This document shows, one piece after another, positions 1-8,600 of a stretch of 12,500 nt of DNA (positions within the stretch are counted from its first letter, which is position 1; each line of letters begins with the position of its first letter). A program made the position numbers and the translations under genes. The notes below the pieces were generated by a model. The model had not been told where the DNA came from, did not search any database, and was given only the letters and a program-made list of their open reading frames with translations. The stretch lies in assembly GCA_943704525.1 (NCBI GenBank), contig CALSCQ010003181.1, positions 1 to 12,500 of the forward strand. Reading direction: 5' to 3'. Source of the DNA: Pigoraptor vietnamica. Taxonomy: Eukaryota > Opisthokonta > Filasterea.

Positions 1-1
1 C

Positions 2-32
<31 letters not shown>

Positions 33-38
33 AAAAAA
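1..38. repeat. Homopolymer block C22 then A16
   Basis: Twenty-two C are followed directly by sixteen A. The block lies in the fourth intron of the kinase gene, where the transcript strand would read T16 then G22. It could be a real homopolymer tract in the intron, a G-rich structure-forming run, or an assembly artefact at a weak join. The sequence alone does not decide. Confidence 0.9.
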
Positions 39-74
39 CAGCACACACACTTCAAACGTCGCACTAACGCCCAC

Positions 75-1048
75 CTCGTGAGAGTACTGTCGCACCGGAA
101 TACCAAAGGCACGCGCGAGTCCAAAGTCGGCGAGCTTGAGTTCGCCGCGCTTATTGATGAGGAGATTCTGCGGCTTGAGGTCTCTGCAGACGCAGTACAC
201 AAAATGAACGACGGTTCGACAAAAAAAACCCCCACAACTTCTGCAATGTAAACTGAAAAAAAGCGCGCAGCATGCACATGGCACTCGTGAGTATCCAAAC
301 GGACAGCACGCATACACACGGGGTACTCCGGGATACCCAAGCACGCACCGGTGGAGGACGCGGTGCTCGTGGCAGAAGGCGACGCCCTTGAGCAGTTGGA
401 AGAGGAACGACTTCATCGTCATCACGCCAATGTCGCCACCCTGGCCGTCCATGTACTTCTTGAGATCCTGGGGAGAGAGGGCACGTACGGTTAACCACAC
501 TGCGCGCGCACAAAACAGGCATACAAACACACGCGCGCACACGCACACCAACAAACACACCAACACAAACACACACGCACACACACGCGCGCGCACACAC
601 GCACACGCACATACGCACACACACGCACACGCACATACACACACGCAAGTCCACTACACAAAGTAACGTGCTGATGAAGAATACGCGGAGCACGAGGCGC
701 ACCTGATCGCAGTACTCGAACACGAGCGTGAGCTTCTTGTCCGTGTGGAGGACATCGTGCAACCTCACGATATTGACGTGTTTCAGCTCCTTCAGCAGCG
801 AAATCTCTCGGATGGCCGTGCACGGCACGCCCTCCTCCTCGCTGTCGAGGCGGATGCTCTTGAGCGCCACAATATCGCCGGTCTCTTGGTTCTGGTGACG
901 ACATGATGACGACGTCAACACACAACTTCAGAGGCCCATAGGGACAAACGGACGGCAAACGGCCTGGACGTGCGGTGCGTACCTGCGCCTTGTACACGAC
1001 ACCGTACGTGCCCTCTCCCAGCTTCTCAATCTTTTCGTAGCGGTCCAT
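75..1048 (-). CDS. CDK5/CDK1-type cyclin-dependent kinase, N-terminal part, four exons
   Basis: Serine/threonine kinase that would phosphorylate cell-cycle or cytoskeletal targets with a cyclin-type partner. Exons on the minus strand: 1048-983, 891-703, 467-349 and 183-75. Introns of 91, 235 and 165 nt start GTACGC, GTGCGC and GTGCGT and end in CAG; a fourth begins at 74 (GTGGGC) and leaves the window. Joined exons give 161 residues in frame. Seen: glycine loop GEGTYGVV (11-18) with Thr14 and Tyr15, Lys33 in VALK, cyclin-binding helix PCTAIRE (45-51), HRDLKPQN with catalytic Asp126, DFG at 144-146, and activation-loop Ser159. [19 protein letters not shown] and Ser159 favour CDK5 over CDK1; PCTAIRE is the CDK16-18 signature. 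Start ATG at 1048 matches the family N-terminus ([16 protein letters not shown]). About 45% of the kinase (WYR, C-lobe) lies beyond the window start. Family is firm; the subfamily is less so. Confidence 0.93.
468..702 (-). repeat. Kinase intron 2 with CA/CG alternating tract
   Basis: This 235-nt intron contains a run of almost pure alternating purine-pyrimidine sequence (CA, CG and TA steps, about 525-646). The transcript is GU-rich there. Reading frames across it yield only low-complexity Thr/His or Val/Cys protein and are not genes. Confidence 0.85.
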
Positions 1049-1858
1049 TTTCTGCGAGCGGAAATGGGAGGATGAGACGAAACGCAACGACCGAAGCTTG
1101 ATACTCTGACAACCGCAGAAGAGAGCATCCAACACACTAACGCAAAGCACTGCAACGCAGTGACAGGGACCGACACATGCACGATGCAGTGACAGGGACC
1201 GACACATGCACGACTGCATCCATCCATGTTAAGAACGTAAGAGCCGAAGTTAAACCCCACTCGTAAGCGACAGAGGGGCATCCACAAAACACACCTCGCG
1301 GAGAAACGGCGACCGCCCCGCGGGACGCCGCTCTCAAGCGCCGTCAAATGGAGAGTCCGTGTCGCAGCAAGAAGGGCAATGCAAATCACTCGGCGTAATC
1401 CTCGCAACCACTTGGAGCAAAAGACGGACCGACAGCTGACAGCGTCCTCAGCTGTTTCAGAGTCAAGCAGATGCTCCCTAACGACCCTCGCCTTCCAACA
1501 TGCACATTCACCTCTCTTCACGACAGAGAGACGACGAAGACGAACGGGGTGTGCTGGCGTACGCGAGCTGTCTGCGCTGTGTGTGTAAGTGTTCGTGCGC
1601 GTGGCAGTGCCTTGTGTCCTTCTTTTTTTGTATGGAACTGCACATCAGAATGTGGTCTCGGAAAAAGCCTCCGATCCATTCTGTCATCGGATCGGAAAAT
1701 ATGGAAGGGAAGTCGGCTTACGTCGTAACGTAATTTTCGGCACTGCATGTGCCGAGGAGAGAAAAGCGGTCTCGTTTTTGCAGAGCGTCTCTTTCGTCGT
1801 AAACTCGCACAGCCCTCCGTCCACATTGTACCACAGGGACTACGACACACGACACACC
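1049..1858. promoter_or_regulatory. Divergent intergenic region between the kinase and uS17 genes
   Basis: These 810 bp separate two genes transcribed away from each other and should hold both promoters. I see no convincing coding region and no clear TATA box. Notable structure: a 29-bp tandem duplication at 1157-1213; an inverted repeat CCGATCC (1671-1677) with GGATCGG (1689-1695); and a second inverted repeat TCGGCAC (1737-1743) with GTGCCGA (1749-1755), separated by TGCAT. The last two lie 105-190 bp upstream of the uS17 start and could be sites for dimeric factors. That role is inference. Confidence 0.5.
1157..1213. repeat. 29-bp tandem duplication, two copies
   Basis: A unit beginning GCAGTGACAGGGACC occupies 1157-1185 and recurs at 1186-1213, identical except at the last base. 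It lies 110-165 bp upstream of the kinase ATG. The near-perfect copies suggest a recent slippage or unequal-exchange event. Confidence 0.9.
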
Positions 1859-2785
<927 letters not shown>

Positions 2786-3083
2786 GTGCGCTTGCCGCAG
2801 AGTGAATGCGTTTGCGTGCGTGATGCGCGTGCGTGGTGCGTGCGTGTGGCCAATTGAAATTGCAGCGAGAACACGAGATTCCATGGGTACCCTGGCCAGT
2901 CCCTGCCAATTGTGGCGCTATCACCATCTGCACTCACCACGGGGGCTTAGCCCCCGTGGCACTCACTCGTCTCCAGCAGGAATTTTTACTAACGGGCATA
3001 TTGCCTTGCGATAGCAAAGCCGCGTATTGACCCTAAGCTATTCTGCTTTCTCGCCAGAGGCTAGCGGTTTAGAGTGCCGTGAA
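2786..3083. other. Convergent 3'-3' intergenic region (uS17 and IRG-like GTPase 1)
   Basis: About 300 bp between the uS17 stop and the GTPase stop, which face each other. No gene is visible. It contains TGCGTG-rich sequence to 2850 and a small palindromic insertion at 2930-2966, annotated separately. I see no perfect AATAAA on either strand. Confidence 0.6.
2930..2966. mobile_element. 21-bp palindromic mini-element with 8-bp flanking direct repeats
   Basis: The 21-bp core at 2938-2958 is a perfect palindrome around one T, with arms CACGGGGGCT and AGCCCCCGTG. It is flanked by the identical octamer GCACTCAC at 2930-2937 and 2959-2966, which has the form of a target-site duplication. The terminal 14 bases match the terminus of the 5407-5467 element at 12 of 14 positions. 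Ends CA...TG and 7-8 bp duplications are compatible with hAT- or P-type DNA transposon remnants; no transposase is present. Structure is certain; transposition is inference. In RNA it would fold into a very stable hairpin near both genes' 3' ends. Confidence 0.6.
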
Positions 3084-3890
3084 CTACTTCGCTTGGTCGT
3101 CGCCACGCGGGCCATCTGCTGAATACGCCGGGGGAGAGTCGCGCCGCTTGCACTCTGCGTGCATCCACTCGATCCACGCCGCTTCGTCAAAGCGCAGCGG
3201 CACGCGGTCCTGCATGTCGTAGGCGTCGACGAAGAAGTGGCGAACGTGGCGATACGGCATGTGGGCCTCCCGCTTGTCGAATTGCGCCAGAATGACACGG
3301 CGCGCGTCCTGAATAGCCTCGCTTTCGTCCGCAATCTGGCGATCCCGCTGGTGCGCGCGCACCATCTCCCCAGTCTTCGTTCGCAGAAAGACGAACGGCT
3401 TCTCGTACTCGAGGCATCCCTTTGCGACGTTCAGCGCGACTTCGTCGAGGCGGTCATCGTAGAGAATGCAGATGGCGTCGAAGGCGTAGATGCGCTTGTC
3501 CATGAAGTACGTCTCGGCGGGATGCGTCGCCGTGCCACCCCCCGGGAGATCCCATATCTTGAGGAACGGCAGATCGGGGACGTCGTAACGGCTCGTTTCC
3601 GCGGTGCACTCGACGATATCGACCTTTGCAACCGGCCGTCCGAGGAATCCGTTTAGTAGAGAAGACTTTCCCACCCCCGAGTGGCCCACGAACCCAACGT
3701 TGTAGTGGATTTTTGCATCGAGGCCCATCTTGGCCCGCGCCTCTTCAATCAGCTGTTCCTTGGACTTGCCCGTCTCGACCACGACGCGCTGCGGTATGTG
3801 CACGGGCTGGCTTGGCTTCCGGGTGAAGAGCGCGGACACCAGGCCGACGACGACTGGCACGGCCAACTTCAAAAAGGCGAAGAGTCCCAT
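3084..3890 (-). CDS. IRG-like (IIGP-family) GTPase 1, membrane-anchored N-terminus
   Basis: Protein of 268 residues, one exon. Seen: hydrophobic N-terminal stretch LAVPVVVGLVSALF (9-22), P-loop GHSGVGKS (69-76), G2-type Thr in IVECTAE (92-98), G3 DLPGGGT (114-120), and PFVFLRTKTG (165-174) at the G4 position. VECT, WDLPG and FLRTK spacing is that of immunity-related GTPases (Irga6/IRGC type), which act on pathogen-containing membranes. G4 is altered (TKTG for TKxD) and the usual SA of G5 is replaced by FVDAYD, so guanine specificity may be weak. It is about 65% of vertebrate IRG length and lacks most of the C-terminal helical domain. The TATA box at 3987-3980, about 95 bp upstream, supports the ATG at 3890; the frame is open further upstream but would read through the TATA box. 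It is divergent from the paralogue at 4614. Pathogen defence is inferred. Confidence 0.85.
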   Translation of the reverse strand: MGLFAFLKLAVPVVVGLVSALFTRKPSQPVHIPQRVVVETGKSKEQLIEEARAKMGLDAKIHYNVGFVGHSGVGKSSLLNGFLGRPVAKVDIVECTAETSRYDVPDLPFLKIWDLPGGGTATHPAETYFMDKRIYAFDAICILYDDRLDEVALNVAKGCLEYEKPFVFLRTKTGEMVRAHQRDRQIADESEAIQDARRVILAQFDKREAHMPYRHVRHFFVDAYDMQDRVPLRFDEAAWIEWMHAECKRRDSPPAYSADGPRGDDQAK

Positions 3891-3979
3891 CCTAAGAACG
3901 ACTTGCGCCGGTCCTGGGAGACAGTGCGGTGCAAAGGCGACCAAGGCTTGTTGAAAGTACGAACGCACCGGTGAGCGCC

Positions 3980-3987
3980 CTTTTATA
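3980..3987 (-). promoter_or_regulatory. TATA box of IRG-like GTPase 1
   Basis: The minus strand reads TATAAAAG. A start site 25-30 bp downstream (about 3957-3962) would leave a 5' leader of roughly 70 nt before the ATG at 3890. This is the best TATA match in the window. Confidence 0.7.
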
Positions 3988-4117
3988 CTCTGCATGAACG
4001 GCTCGTGTGCGACTGTGGAGTGGAGCTGAGCGTTGCTCACCACATACAAACGGTCATACTGCCGATTCATTAACATGCGCCGGCGGTGTGAACGGGATAC
4101 ATTGCCAATTCCTTCCG

Positions 4118-4126
4118 GGATAAGAG
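4118..4126 (+). promoter_or_regulatory. GGATAAGAG motif, copy 1
   Basis: Exact GGATAAGAG followed by AT, as in the copy at 4444. It lies 228 bp upstream of GTPase 1. Repetition in the shared promoter is the only evidence of function. Confidence 0.45.
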
Positions 4127-4184
4127 ATCCCCAAACAACACCCTTTTGGCTATTAGCACAGGTACACACCATGGGCACTTCGAC

Positions 4185-4193
4185 GGATAAGAG
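4185..4193 (+). promoter_or_regulatory. GGATAAGAG motif, copy 2
   Basis: Exact GGATAAGAG preceded by AC, so 11 bases match the copy at 4444. Confidence 0.45.
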
Positions 4194-4404
4194 GACACGA
4201 GGATGTGCCGATACAGCGCCCTGTTGGTTATTATCCAGAATACGTGGACCACTGACGACGAAAGTAATATTCGGTTCAGGATAGCAGACAAGTCTCCAAC
4301 ACAACACCCTCATGACGACGTACGTGAGTGAACGGAAGAGCAAAACGGATGACTGTGCGTGTGTGTGTGTGGGCGGGTGTGAACAATGGAGTGCACGTTA
4401 CATG

Positions 4405-4413
4405 GGATAAGGG
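4405..4413 (+). promoter_or_regulatory. GGATAAGGG motif, variant copy 3
   Basis: One mismatch (A to G at base 8) from the other copies. It lies 200 bp upstream of the GTPase 2 ATG. Confidence 0.35.
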
Positions 4414-4443
4414 GCTGTGTGTGTATGCGAGCACAGTCGCAAC

Positions 4444-4452
4444 GGATAAGAG
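4444..4452 (+). promoter_or_regulatory. GGATAAGAG motif, copy 4
   Basis: ACGGATAAGAGATAATAAC context. It shares 11 bases with each of copies 1 and 2, and its right flank resembles the reverse-strand GGATAATAAC at 4236-4227. It lies about 160 bp upstream of GTPase 2. Confidence 0.45.
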
Positions 4453-4613
4453 ATAATAACACCACTGGGCATGTACATATCCGCACACAACAGCGCTACG
4501 GTGACTCAAGAACGCACAAAGCGCACAAAAAGCCAACTTTCGCCGCTCATTCAAGACCAACAGTCTCGGCGATTAACGTCTCGCACACGCCACCACACCG
4601 CAGTTCGTCAACA

Positions 4614-5333
4614 ATGGGGCTCGTCGTCAAATTCCGCGGCGTCATTCCGCGGTTCTACATGCACCACCAACGCCCGCAGCCCGCACCTTGTGCGCCACCG
4701 CCAGCCGCGCCAGCCCCGCCCACGCCGGCGGAAGAACGGAGCCATGCGCGCTCGCAGCTCTCGTCCAAAGGGTTCGACAGCGCGCGCACAAACGTCGCTG
4801 TCGCCGGGAGGTCGGGCGTGGGCAAGTCAAAATTTCTCAACGCAATCTTCAAGAACAACGTCGCGGAAACGGGCATCGTCGAGTGCACCCAGGCGATTTG
4901 CAAGTATGCGCACCCCACCTTGCCCTCCGTCGACGTATGGGACATGCCGGGCGGCGGCACGGTCGCGCATCCCACCGCGACGTACTTTTACGACAAGCAC
5001 ATTGCGGCATTCGACCTCGTGCTTGTCCTGACGGACACTCGCATCGACGAAGTGGCGATGGCCGTCATTGCGGGGTGTCGCAGGTGCGGCGTGCCCTTCT
5101 TGCTCGTGCGCACAAAGGCGGATCTCCAGCAGCAGGCGCTCGAGCGCGACGAAGCACTCGCGCCGGCGGACGCAAGGGCGCAAGTCTTCACGCGCATTCG
5201 CGAAGACGTGAAAGCGCAGTGTGGTGACAGCGCCGCCTACATTGTGAGCGCTGTTCGGTGGCTTCATGGACACGCGTGCGAGTGGGATGAGGAGCGCCTC
5301 GTTGACGCTCTGGCCAAGCATTGCGCGCAGTAA
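4614..5333 (+). CDS. IRG-like (IIGP-family) GTPase 2
   Basis: Protein of 239 residues, one exon. Seen: proline/alanine-rich segment 19-39, P-loop GRSGVGKS (65-72), VECTQ with the G2 Thr, G3 DMPGGGT (110-116), G4 RTKAD (166-170) and G5 VSA (211-213). Unlike its neighbour, it keeps a full set of G motifs and should bind GTP. The strings IVECT, W(D)xPGGGT-AHP-TYF-DK-I-AFD and DEVA are shared with GTPase 1, so the two are paralogues, probably from an inverted duplication. Like GTPase 1, it stops soon after the G domain and lacks the large C-terminal helical region of vertebrate IRGs. There is no hydrophobic N-terminal segment; the start MGLVVKFRG is basic. The ATG at 4614 (context CAACAATGG) was chosen because it gives the MGL N-terminus shared with GTPase 1; in-frame codons exist upstream. 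An IRG relationship is well supported by motifs; the cellular role is inferred. Confidence 0.85.
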   Translation: MGLVVKFRGVIPRFYMHHQRPQPAPCAPPPAAPAPPTPAEERSHARSQLSSKGFDSARTNVAVAGRSGVGKSKFLNAIFKNNVAETGIVECTQAICKYAHPTLPSVDVWDMPGGGTVAHPTATYFYDKHIAAFDLVLVLTDTRIDEVAMAVIAGCRRCGVPFLLVRTKADLQQQALERDEALAPADARAQVFTRIREDVKAQCGDSAAYIVSAVRWLHGHACEWDEERLVDALAKHCAQ

Positions 5334-5664
5334 CAGTGACAGTAAATAGTTGAACGCAGAGTGAGGGTTATCGGCAGCTAGTCCGGACAACAGGGCGGTT
5401 GTTTCAGTTTAGCCAAGGGCGCTTAGCTACGCTTATAGCTTATAGCTATAAGCGCCCTTGGTTTAGCTCCTCGTGCGCGTACATTTCATGATACGCCGTC
5501 TGGTACCACCAAACGCCGGCTGTGTGACGAAGCTGCAGCAATCCATGCGCACCCAACCCAATGCACAATTGAGATTTCTAATAAACACTACCGGCGGGAC
5601 GGCAGTGTTCACGCGCTAACCACAGACAGTATGAGTTCAGCGCAGCCGGCCATTCGGCTGCATT
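5334..5664. other. Convergent 3'-3' intergenic region (GTPase 2 and NLR gene)
   Basis: 331 bp with no gene. It holds the palindromic element at 5407-5467, an AATAAA at 5580-5585 on the plus strand (possible polyadenylation signal for GTPase 2), and two small inverted repeats near the NLR 3' end. These are AACACT (5584-5589) with AGTGTT (5604-5609) around inner CCG/CGG, and GCAGCCG (5642-5648) with CGGCTGC (5655-5661). Confidence 0.6.
5407..5467. mobile_element. 47-bp palindromic mini-element with 7-bp flanking direct repeats
   Basis: Terminal inverted repeats CAAGGGCGCTTA (5414-5425) and TAAGCGCCCTTG (5449-5460) are perfect over 12 bp and enclose a 23-bp centre rich in CTTATAG repeats. The heptamer GTTTAGC flanks it directly at 5407-5413 and 5461-5467, as a target-site duplication would. 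Its first 14 bases (CAAGGGCGCTTAGC) match the 2938 element at 12 positions. It lies between convergent genes and may be within the 3' UTR of GTPase 2. It is a non-autonomous remnant at most; the superfamily is not determined. Confidence 0.65.
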
Positions 5665-8600
5665 TCAGTTCATTTGCAGACGCACAAAGCAAACACGACA
5701 ATCGAACAATCCCACGGCCAAAACGCCCGTCTGTGCGTTCCACGCCATTGATAAGACATTCGATCCCAGCCAAACGACACTGTGCGGCGGACATTCAAAC
5801 ACCGTCCCGCTCGGCAGTCGGCCAGTATGCTCGGCGGGCATTTCGTGCACTTGTGGTAGTGCAGTCGAAAAATTCCATATGCGTACCGTCCCGTCTAACC
5901 CTCCCGACACCACACGACCCGCGACCGATGTCACGCACTGCACCCAGCCAGTGTGCCCGCGCATCTCGTGTACTTGTTGCCGAGTCGCAAGATCCCACAC
6001 GCGCACCACCCCGTCATCTCCTCCCGACACCGCCAAATCCCCAGCCAACGTCACGCACCGTATTACGTCCCTGTGCGCTTGCAACTCGTGCACTTGTTTC
6101 CCAGTGGACGAATCCCACACGCGCACCGTTCCATCCCCTCCTCCGGCCGACACCACCCGATCCCCGACCGAGCTCACGCACCGCACGTAACCAGTGTGCC
6201 CTAGCATTTCGTGGACGTGTTGCCCCGTCGATGGATCCCACACTAGCAGCGTTCCGTCATGCCCTCCCGACACCGCCCAATTTCCAACCGAAGTCATGCA
6301 CTGCACGTAATAGCAGTGCCCGCGCATTTTGCGCACTTCTTGACCAGTCGATGGATCCCAAACGCATATCGTTCCGTCCTCTCCCCCCGACACCACCCGA
6401 TTCCCGACCGACGTTACGCACAACACCCAGCCAGTGTGCCCGCGCATCTCGTGTACTTGTTGCCCAGTCGACGAATCCCATACTCGCACCACCCTGTCCC
6501 TTCCTCCGGACACTACCCAGTCCCCGACCGACGTCACGCGCAGCACGGGGCCAGTGTGCCCACTCTTCTCGTGCACTTGCAAGCCAGTGGACGGATCCCA
6601 CACGCGTACAGTCCCGTCCTCTCCCCCGGACACCACCTGATCCCTCACCGATATCACGCACCACACACACCCAGTGTGCCCCCGCATCTCATGTACTTGC
6701 TGCCCGGTCAGCGAATCCCACACGCGTACCGTCCCGTCATCTCCTCCCGACACAATTCGATATCCGACCGATGTCACAGACTGTACTCCGCCTTTATGCC
6801 CGCGCATCTCGTGCACTTGATGGCCCGTCAATGGATCCCACACGCGCACCACCCCGTCGTCTCCTCCCCACACCACTCGATCCCCGACCAACGTCATGCA
6901 CTGCACCTCGCTTTTTTGGCTGCGTGTCTCATGTACTTGTTGGCCAGTGGACAGATCCCACACGCGTACAGTCCCGTCCCATCCTCCCGACACCGCCCGG
7001 CCCCCCACCGATGTTACGCACCATACCGTGCCAGCGTGCCCTCGCATCTCGTGTACTAGTCGCCCAATCGAGGGATCCCACACGCGTACCGTCCCGTCAT
7101 CATGTCCCGACACCACCCGATCGCCGACCAATATCAAGCATTGCGTCCTGCCATTGTGGCCGCGCATCTCGTGCACTTGATGCCCAGTCAACAAATCCCA
7201 CACGCGCACCGTCTTGTCATCGCCTCCCGACACGACACGATCCCCAACCAACAACAAGCACCGCACCAAGTCAGTGTGACCGCGCATCTCGTGCATGTTT
7301 TGCCCAGTCGCCGTATTCCACAAGCGCACCGACCCGTCATCGCCTCCCGATACCACCCGATCACCAATCACAGCAATGCAACGCACCTCGCCAGTGTGCC
7401 CGCGCATGTCGTGCACCAGTTGCCCAGTCGATGAATCCCACACGCGCACCGATCCGTCATGATGCCCCGAGACAAGACGCACCTTTGAGTCAGTGCCAAC
7501 GCTTGCGACGCAGTTTGCCTTATTTAGCGGTCCCCTCCGCATCGTACACAGAAGAGCGCCCGGCGGATCCCACGGCCGCCCCACGAAGTACGGCCGCCCC
7601 ATTGCCCGTCGCAATGCGTCCGCCTCTTCGACCACCTCGCGATCCATTTCCGCGACTTGCGACAAGCGCCCGTACACAAACTCCGCAAGAAGGTACGCAG
7701 AGTGCGCCTGACCGAGTGGCTCGGCCGACAGCATGACCGCGCGCTCGATGAGATGCACAGCGTGCGACGCCGCAGAATGCCGTCGAAGATCGTTCAGCAG
7801 TCCCTCCAGTCGCAACTGCTGCGTCTCCTCGGCTTCGGCCGACGTGAGCCGCGCTTCGAGCCACGCGACGCGCATCACAGTCGATCGCATGCGCTCTTCC
7901 CGCCGCCGCACGCCGTCGTCGTAACTCGACGACAGCTCGATCAATCGCGACTCGTGGCAAAGAAAGTAGCTGCGGATCGCAGTCGCCCTCGCCGTGCACT
8001 TGCCACACGACGCGTGCGTGGGATTCAAACAACCGTCCCTCACCCGTGCCCCCGCGAGCGCCGTGAGAAGCCTGTCCGCGACAGAGGCGGCCGTGCGCCC
8101 CGATCGTGCGCACAAGTACTGTACGAACCCACGAGTGAGATCGTGGAGGAGGACGCACGGTCGTCCGCGATCGTCGACGCAGTCGATGGCCAACGACACG
8201 TCAAAGAACGACGCGAGGTCGCTTCGCGGCGCCGGTTTACTGCCCGACTCACTCTCCCACAGGAGAAGAAGAACATCGCGGGGAAAGCGCTCGTCCTCGC
8301 CAAGCACGACGAGATCCAAAAACCGATCTCGTGACGCGTCGTTCTTCAACCGTGCAAAACTCGCCGCGAACAGCGTGTCCATCAGCGTCGCCCCACCGCC
8401 CGCCGCCACGCCCTCGACGTCCTCTTCCAGCAGTGCTCCTAGCACATCTTCCTCGAGAACAACCCAGCTCTCGTCCGCGTACGCGGATTGCTTGATGCCC
8501 CCAACGAGCGCCAATGCCAGCGGATGGCGACCCACGCGCTCTACGATTCCGCAAGCATCTCGCCTCACGGTCTCGGCATCAGAGCACGAAGACTTCGCCA

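Larger units (their letters stand above)
3891..4613. promoter_or_regulatory. Shared divergent promoter region of the two IRG-like GTPases
   Basis: 723 bp with no convincing gene. Three exact GGATAAGAG sites (4118-4126, 4185-4193, 4444-4452) and one GGATAAGGG (4405-4413) lie on the plus strand; a related GGATAATAAC lies on the minus strand at 4236-4227. The second and fourth sites share the longer ACGGATAAGAG. The 9-mer is not seen elsewhere in the window. The core GATAAG resembles GATA-factor and MYB/I-box sites, so co-regulation of the pair is plausible. A short GT-rich run sits at 4353-4380. Confidence 0.55.

Noticed and set aside
1379-1850. Possible small genes between the kinase and uS17
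   Set aside because: The frames overlap each other on both strands, lack recognisable domains, and one relies on a non-ATG start.
3891-4343. N-terminal extension of GTPase 1 upstream of 3890
   Set aside because: The frame is open, but it would translate through the TATAAAAG element; the ATG at 3890 lies at a suitable distance downstream of it and gives the MGL start shared with the paralogue.
5860-7480. CRISPR-like or satellite array
   Set aside because: The 120-bp periodicity is fully explained by 40-residue WD40 units in one continuous reading frame.
5631-7736. A 701-codon open frame on the plus strand opposite the WD40 repeats
   Set aside because: It is the antisense image of the 120-bp repeats: without a stop in one unit, few arise in the others. 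Its product is low-complexity Arg/Pro/Ser, while the minus strand has clear WD40 blades.
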